Shown: positions 62,090 through 64,000 of the stretch, in pieces | Layout of the letters: each line of letters starts with the position of its first letter | Position numbering within the stretch: the first letter of the stretch is position 1 | DNA from: Oxalobacteraceae bacterium OTU3CAMAD1 | Lineage (GTDB): Bacteria > Pseudomonadota > Gammaproteobacteria > Burkholderiales > Burkholderiaceae_D | Length of the DNA stretch: 64,000 nt | NCBI GenBank assembly: GCA_024123915.1 | Contig: CP099650.1 | Span: 2,046,001 to 2,110,000 of the forward strand | Reading direction: 5' to 3' | Made by a program: the position numbers and the translations under genes | The notes under the pieces: generated by a model | Told to the model about the DNA's origin: nothing | Databases searched by the model: none | The model's input: only the letters and a program-made list of their open reading frames with translations

Positions 62090-63583
62090 CTATTTTATGC
62101 CGCCGCCCAAGGCGCGATACAGGTCGATCGCGCTGGTCGTGCGCAACAAGCGCGCCTGCACCAGCGATTGCTGCGCGCTGAACAGCTCGCGCTGCGCGTC
62201 CAGCACATCGAGCGAACTGGCGACGCCGTTGTCGAAGCGCAGTTGCGACAGCTTCAGGCGGTCCGCCTGCGCATCCTGCACCGCGCGTTGCGCGGCGACC
62301 TGTTCGCCCAGGTAGTCGCGCGCGGCCAGCGCGTCGGCCACCTCGCGGAAGGCGGTCTGGATGGTCTTCTCGTAGTCGGCCACCGCGATGTTCTTGCGCA
62401 CTTCGGTCAGGGTCAGGTTGGCGCGGTTGCGGCCGGCGTCGAAGATCGGCAGCACCAGTTGCGGCGCGAACGACCAGCTGCCGGTGCCGCTGTCGAACAG
62501 CCCGCCCAGGGTCGGGCTGGTGCTGCCGATCGCCGCCGTCAGGCTGATGCGCGGGAAGAAGGCCGCGCGCGCGGCGCCGATGTTGGCGTTGGCCGATTTG
62601 AGCCGCTGTTCGGCGGCGCGGATGTCGGGCCGGCGCGCCAGCAGGTCGGACGGCAGCCCGGCCGGCACGGCGCTGAGCGCATCGATCTGGCTGTCGGTCG
62701 GCATGGCGCCGGCATTCGTGCCGGCGGCGCCGGTGGCCGAAGGCTGGCCGACCAGCAGGGTCAGGGCGTTTTCGGCTTGCGCGCGCTGGCGCGCCAGGGT
62801 CAGCGCGGCGGCGCGCGCCGTCTCCATCAGCGTTTCGTTGGAGCGCAGGTCCAGCCGCGACGAGGCGCCCACTTCGGCGCGCTGCTGCGTGAGCTTGTAG
62901 GTGCGGGCGCGCGCCTCGTAGCTTTGCTGCGCCAGCGCATACTGCTCGGCGTAGGCACGCTCGGTGAAGTAAGCCTGCGCCACTTGCGCGACCAGGCTGA
63001 TTTGCGCCGCCTGGCGCGCCTCATCGGTGGCCAGGTAGGCCGCCAGCGCGGCGTCGTTCAGGCTTTTCACGCGGCCGAAGAAATCGAGCTCGAACGAGGA
63101 GATCGACAGGCCGGCGTCGACGCGGCGGCCGATCGTGCTCTCGCCGGTGGGCGATACCGTGGCGGGCGTCTTGGCGCGGGTGGCGCCGACGCTGGCGTTC
63201 AGGTTGGGCAGGCGGTCGGCCGACTGCACGTTGTACAGCGCGCGCGCCTCTTCGATGCGCAGCGCGGCGGTGCGCAGGTCGCGGTTGTTCTCCAGCGCGG
63301 CCGCGATCAGCTGTTGCAGGCGTGGCTCGTTGAAGTACTCGCGCCAGCCGGTGTCGATGGCATCGCGCTGGTTGGTTGCGGCGGATGGCGCCGCGCCGGT
63401 CTTTGCGGCCTTGCCGGCGTCGTCGGCCGGGAAGGCGGCGGCCACCGGGGCGTCGGGACGCTTATAAGTCGGCGCCAGCGAGCAGGCCGACAGCAGCGTC
63501 GCGCCCAGCATCGCGGTTGCCAACTGCTTGGCCAGCAAGCTCGCGCGCGCGGCGGGGAGGGAGGCGCGGGCCGGGTTAGTCAT
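62090..63583 (-). CDS. RND efflux outer-membrane factor (OprM/NodT family lipoprotein)
   Basis: The 497-residue TolC-like protein has a lipoprotein signal ([14 protein letters not shown], lipidated Cys) followed by [13 protein letters not shown], the standard start of mature OprM-type proteins. Two outer-membrane-efflux repeats follow (about 60-270 and 280-490), with [35 protein letters not shown] and the [37 protein letters not shown] block. I prefer ATG 63583, overlapping the permease stop by eight bases; ATG 63592 is possible. It forms the outer channel for the RND pump. Confidence 0.94.
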   Translation of the reverse strand: MTNPARASLPAARASLLAKQLATAMLGATLLSACSLAPTYKRPDAPVAAAFPADDAGKAAKTGAAPSAATNQRDAIDTGWREYFNEPRLQQLIAAALENNRDLRTAALRIEEARALYNVQSADRLPNLNASVGATRAKTPATVSPTGESTIGRRVDAGLSISSFELDFFGRVKSLNDAALAAYLATDEARQAAQISLVAQVAQAYFTERAYAEQYALAQQSYEARARTYKLTQQRAEVGASSRLDLRSNETLMETARAAALTLARQRAQAENALTLLVGQPSATGAAGTNAGAMPTDSQIDALSAVPAGLPSDLLARRPDIRAAEQRLKSANANIGAARAAFFPRISLTAAIGSTSPTLGGLFDSGTGSWSFAPQLVLPIFDAGRNRANLTLTEVRKNIAVADYEKTIQTAFREVADALAARDYLGEQVAAQRAVQDAQADRLKLSQLRFDNGVASSLDVLDAQRELFSAQQSLVQARLLRTTSAIDLYRALGGGIK

Positions 63584-64000
63584 AAGTCTCATGCTTTTTG
63601 TCGTCCATTTCGTGAGCGGCCAACTTGCGTTGGCGTTCGCTGCCCTTGAAGATTCTGCGGATCACCACGAAGAATACCGGCACCAGGAACACTGCCAGCA
63701 CCGTCGCCGTGATCATGCCGCCCATGACGCCGGTGCCGATGGCGCGCTGGCTGGCCGAGCCGGCGCCGGTGGCGATCACCAGCGGCAGCACGCCGAGGAT
63801 GAACGCGAGCGAGGTCATGATGATGGGGCGGAAGCGCAGGTGCACCGCCTCCAGCGTCGCCTCGATCAGGCCCATGCCCTGCGCCTGCAGGTCCTTGGCG
63901 AATTCGATGATCAGGATCGCGTTCTTGGCCGACAGGCCGATAATCGCGATCAGGCCGACCTTGAAGTATACGTCGTTGGGCAGGTCGCGGATGTGGGCGC
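63576..64000 (-). CDS. RND multidrug efflux permease, C-terminal fragment
   Basis: The frame is open to the window edge and encodes the last 140 or so residues of an AcrB/MexB-type pump: [36 protein letters not shown], then [28 protein letters not shown] and the final membrane helix [17 protein letters not shown]. The proximal part and the membrane fusion protein would be upstream, outside the window. It is coupled to the outer-membrane factor gene. Confidence 0.95.
   Translation of the reverse strand, partial: AHIRDLPNDVYFKVGLIAIIGLSAKNAILIIEFAKDLQAQGMGLIEATLEAVHLRFRPIIMTSLAFILGVLPLVIATGAGSASQRAIGTGVMGGMITATVLAVFLVPVFFVVIRRIFKGSERQRKLAAHEMDDKKHETYD

Overview
The window looks like chromosome from a betaproteobacterium of the Oxalobacteraceae (Massilia/Duganella/Janthinobacterium type). 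This is an inference from the high GC content, the flagellar gene order, the housekeeping neighbourhoods (greB, spoT-rpoZ-gmk, yicC, rph-rdgB-hemW) and recalled similarity of the proteins. No search was run. No rRNA, tRNA, CRISPR array, prophage or complete insertion sequence was seen.

Region 1 (1-16 kb) is motility: fliJ(partial)-fliI-fliH-fliG-fliF on the minus strand with fliE divergent, then a divergent isochorismatase/GlxA-type regulator pair, then ycgR, an flhB-C-terminal paralogue, fliK, fliT, fliS, an unusually long fliD, flaG and fliC. Sigma-28-like promoters can be read in front of fliC and fliD. Region 2 (16-27 kb) is signalling and transcription: a GGDEF cyclase, a NarL-type two-component pair, a small membrane protein, greB, two tandem paralogous exported solute-binding-like proteins, a REP-associated tyrosine transposase (RAYT) framed by its own REP hairpins, and spoT-rpoZ-gmk.

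Region 3 (about 27.4-52.1 kb) is the most interesting part. About 25 kb of carbohydrate genes lie between gmk and yicC, which are neighbours in many proteobacteria. The block encodes exported glycosidases that fit fucosylated or galactosylated plant xyloglucan (GH74 endo-xyloglucanase, GH29 alpha-L-fucosidase, GH35 and GH42 beta-galactosidases, GH97 alpha-galactosidase) together with a near-complete non-phosphorylating L-fucose pathway: FucP-type permease, mutarotase, aldo-keto sugar dehydrogenase, L-fuconolactonase, a split UxaA-type dehydratase, an SDR 4-dehydrogenase and an FAH-family diketo-acid hydrolase. Two extra enzymes resembling L-galactonate 5-dehydrogenase and tagaturonate reductase suggest a second branch for L-galactose. 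Three regulators accompany the block: a FadR-type GntR, a GntR with two winged helices, and a membrane-spanning AraC regulator with a periplasmic sensor domain. An AT-rich sequence motif recurs at several promoters of the block. GH31 alpha-xylosidase and TonB receptors are not in the window.

Region 4 (52-64 kb) returns to housekeeping and signalling: yicC with its own terminator, a Ser/Thr kinase/PP2C phosphatase pair, rph, an orphan solute-binding protein, rdgB, hemW, a chemoreceptor with a C-terminal CheR-docking tail, a patatin-like lipase, and the distal end of an RND efflux operon running off the window. Several repeat families are scattered through intergenic spaces: RAYT-type REP hairpins, paired 34-39 bp BIME-like units, and a 94 bp element with 24 bp perfect terminal inverted repeats. 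Several genes have a -10-like hexamer 6-7 bases before the start codon, which predicts leaderless mRNAs.
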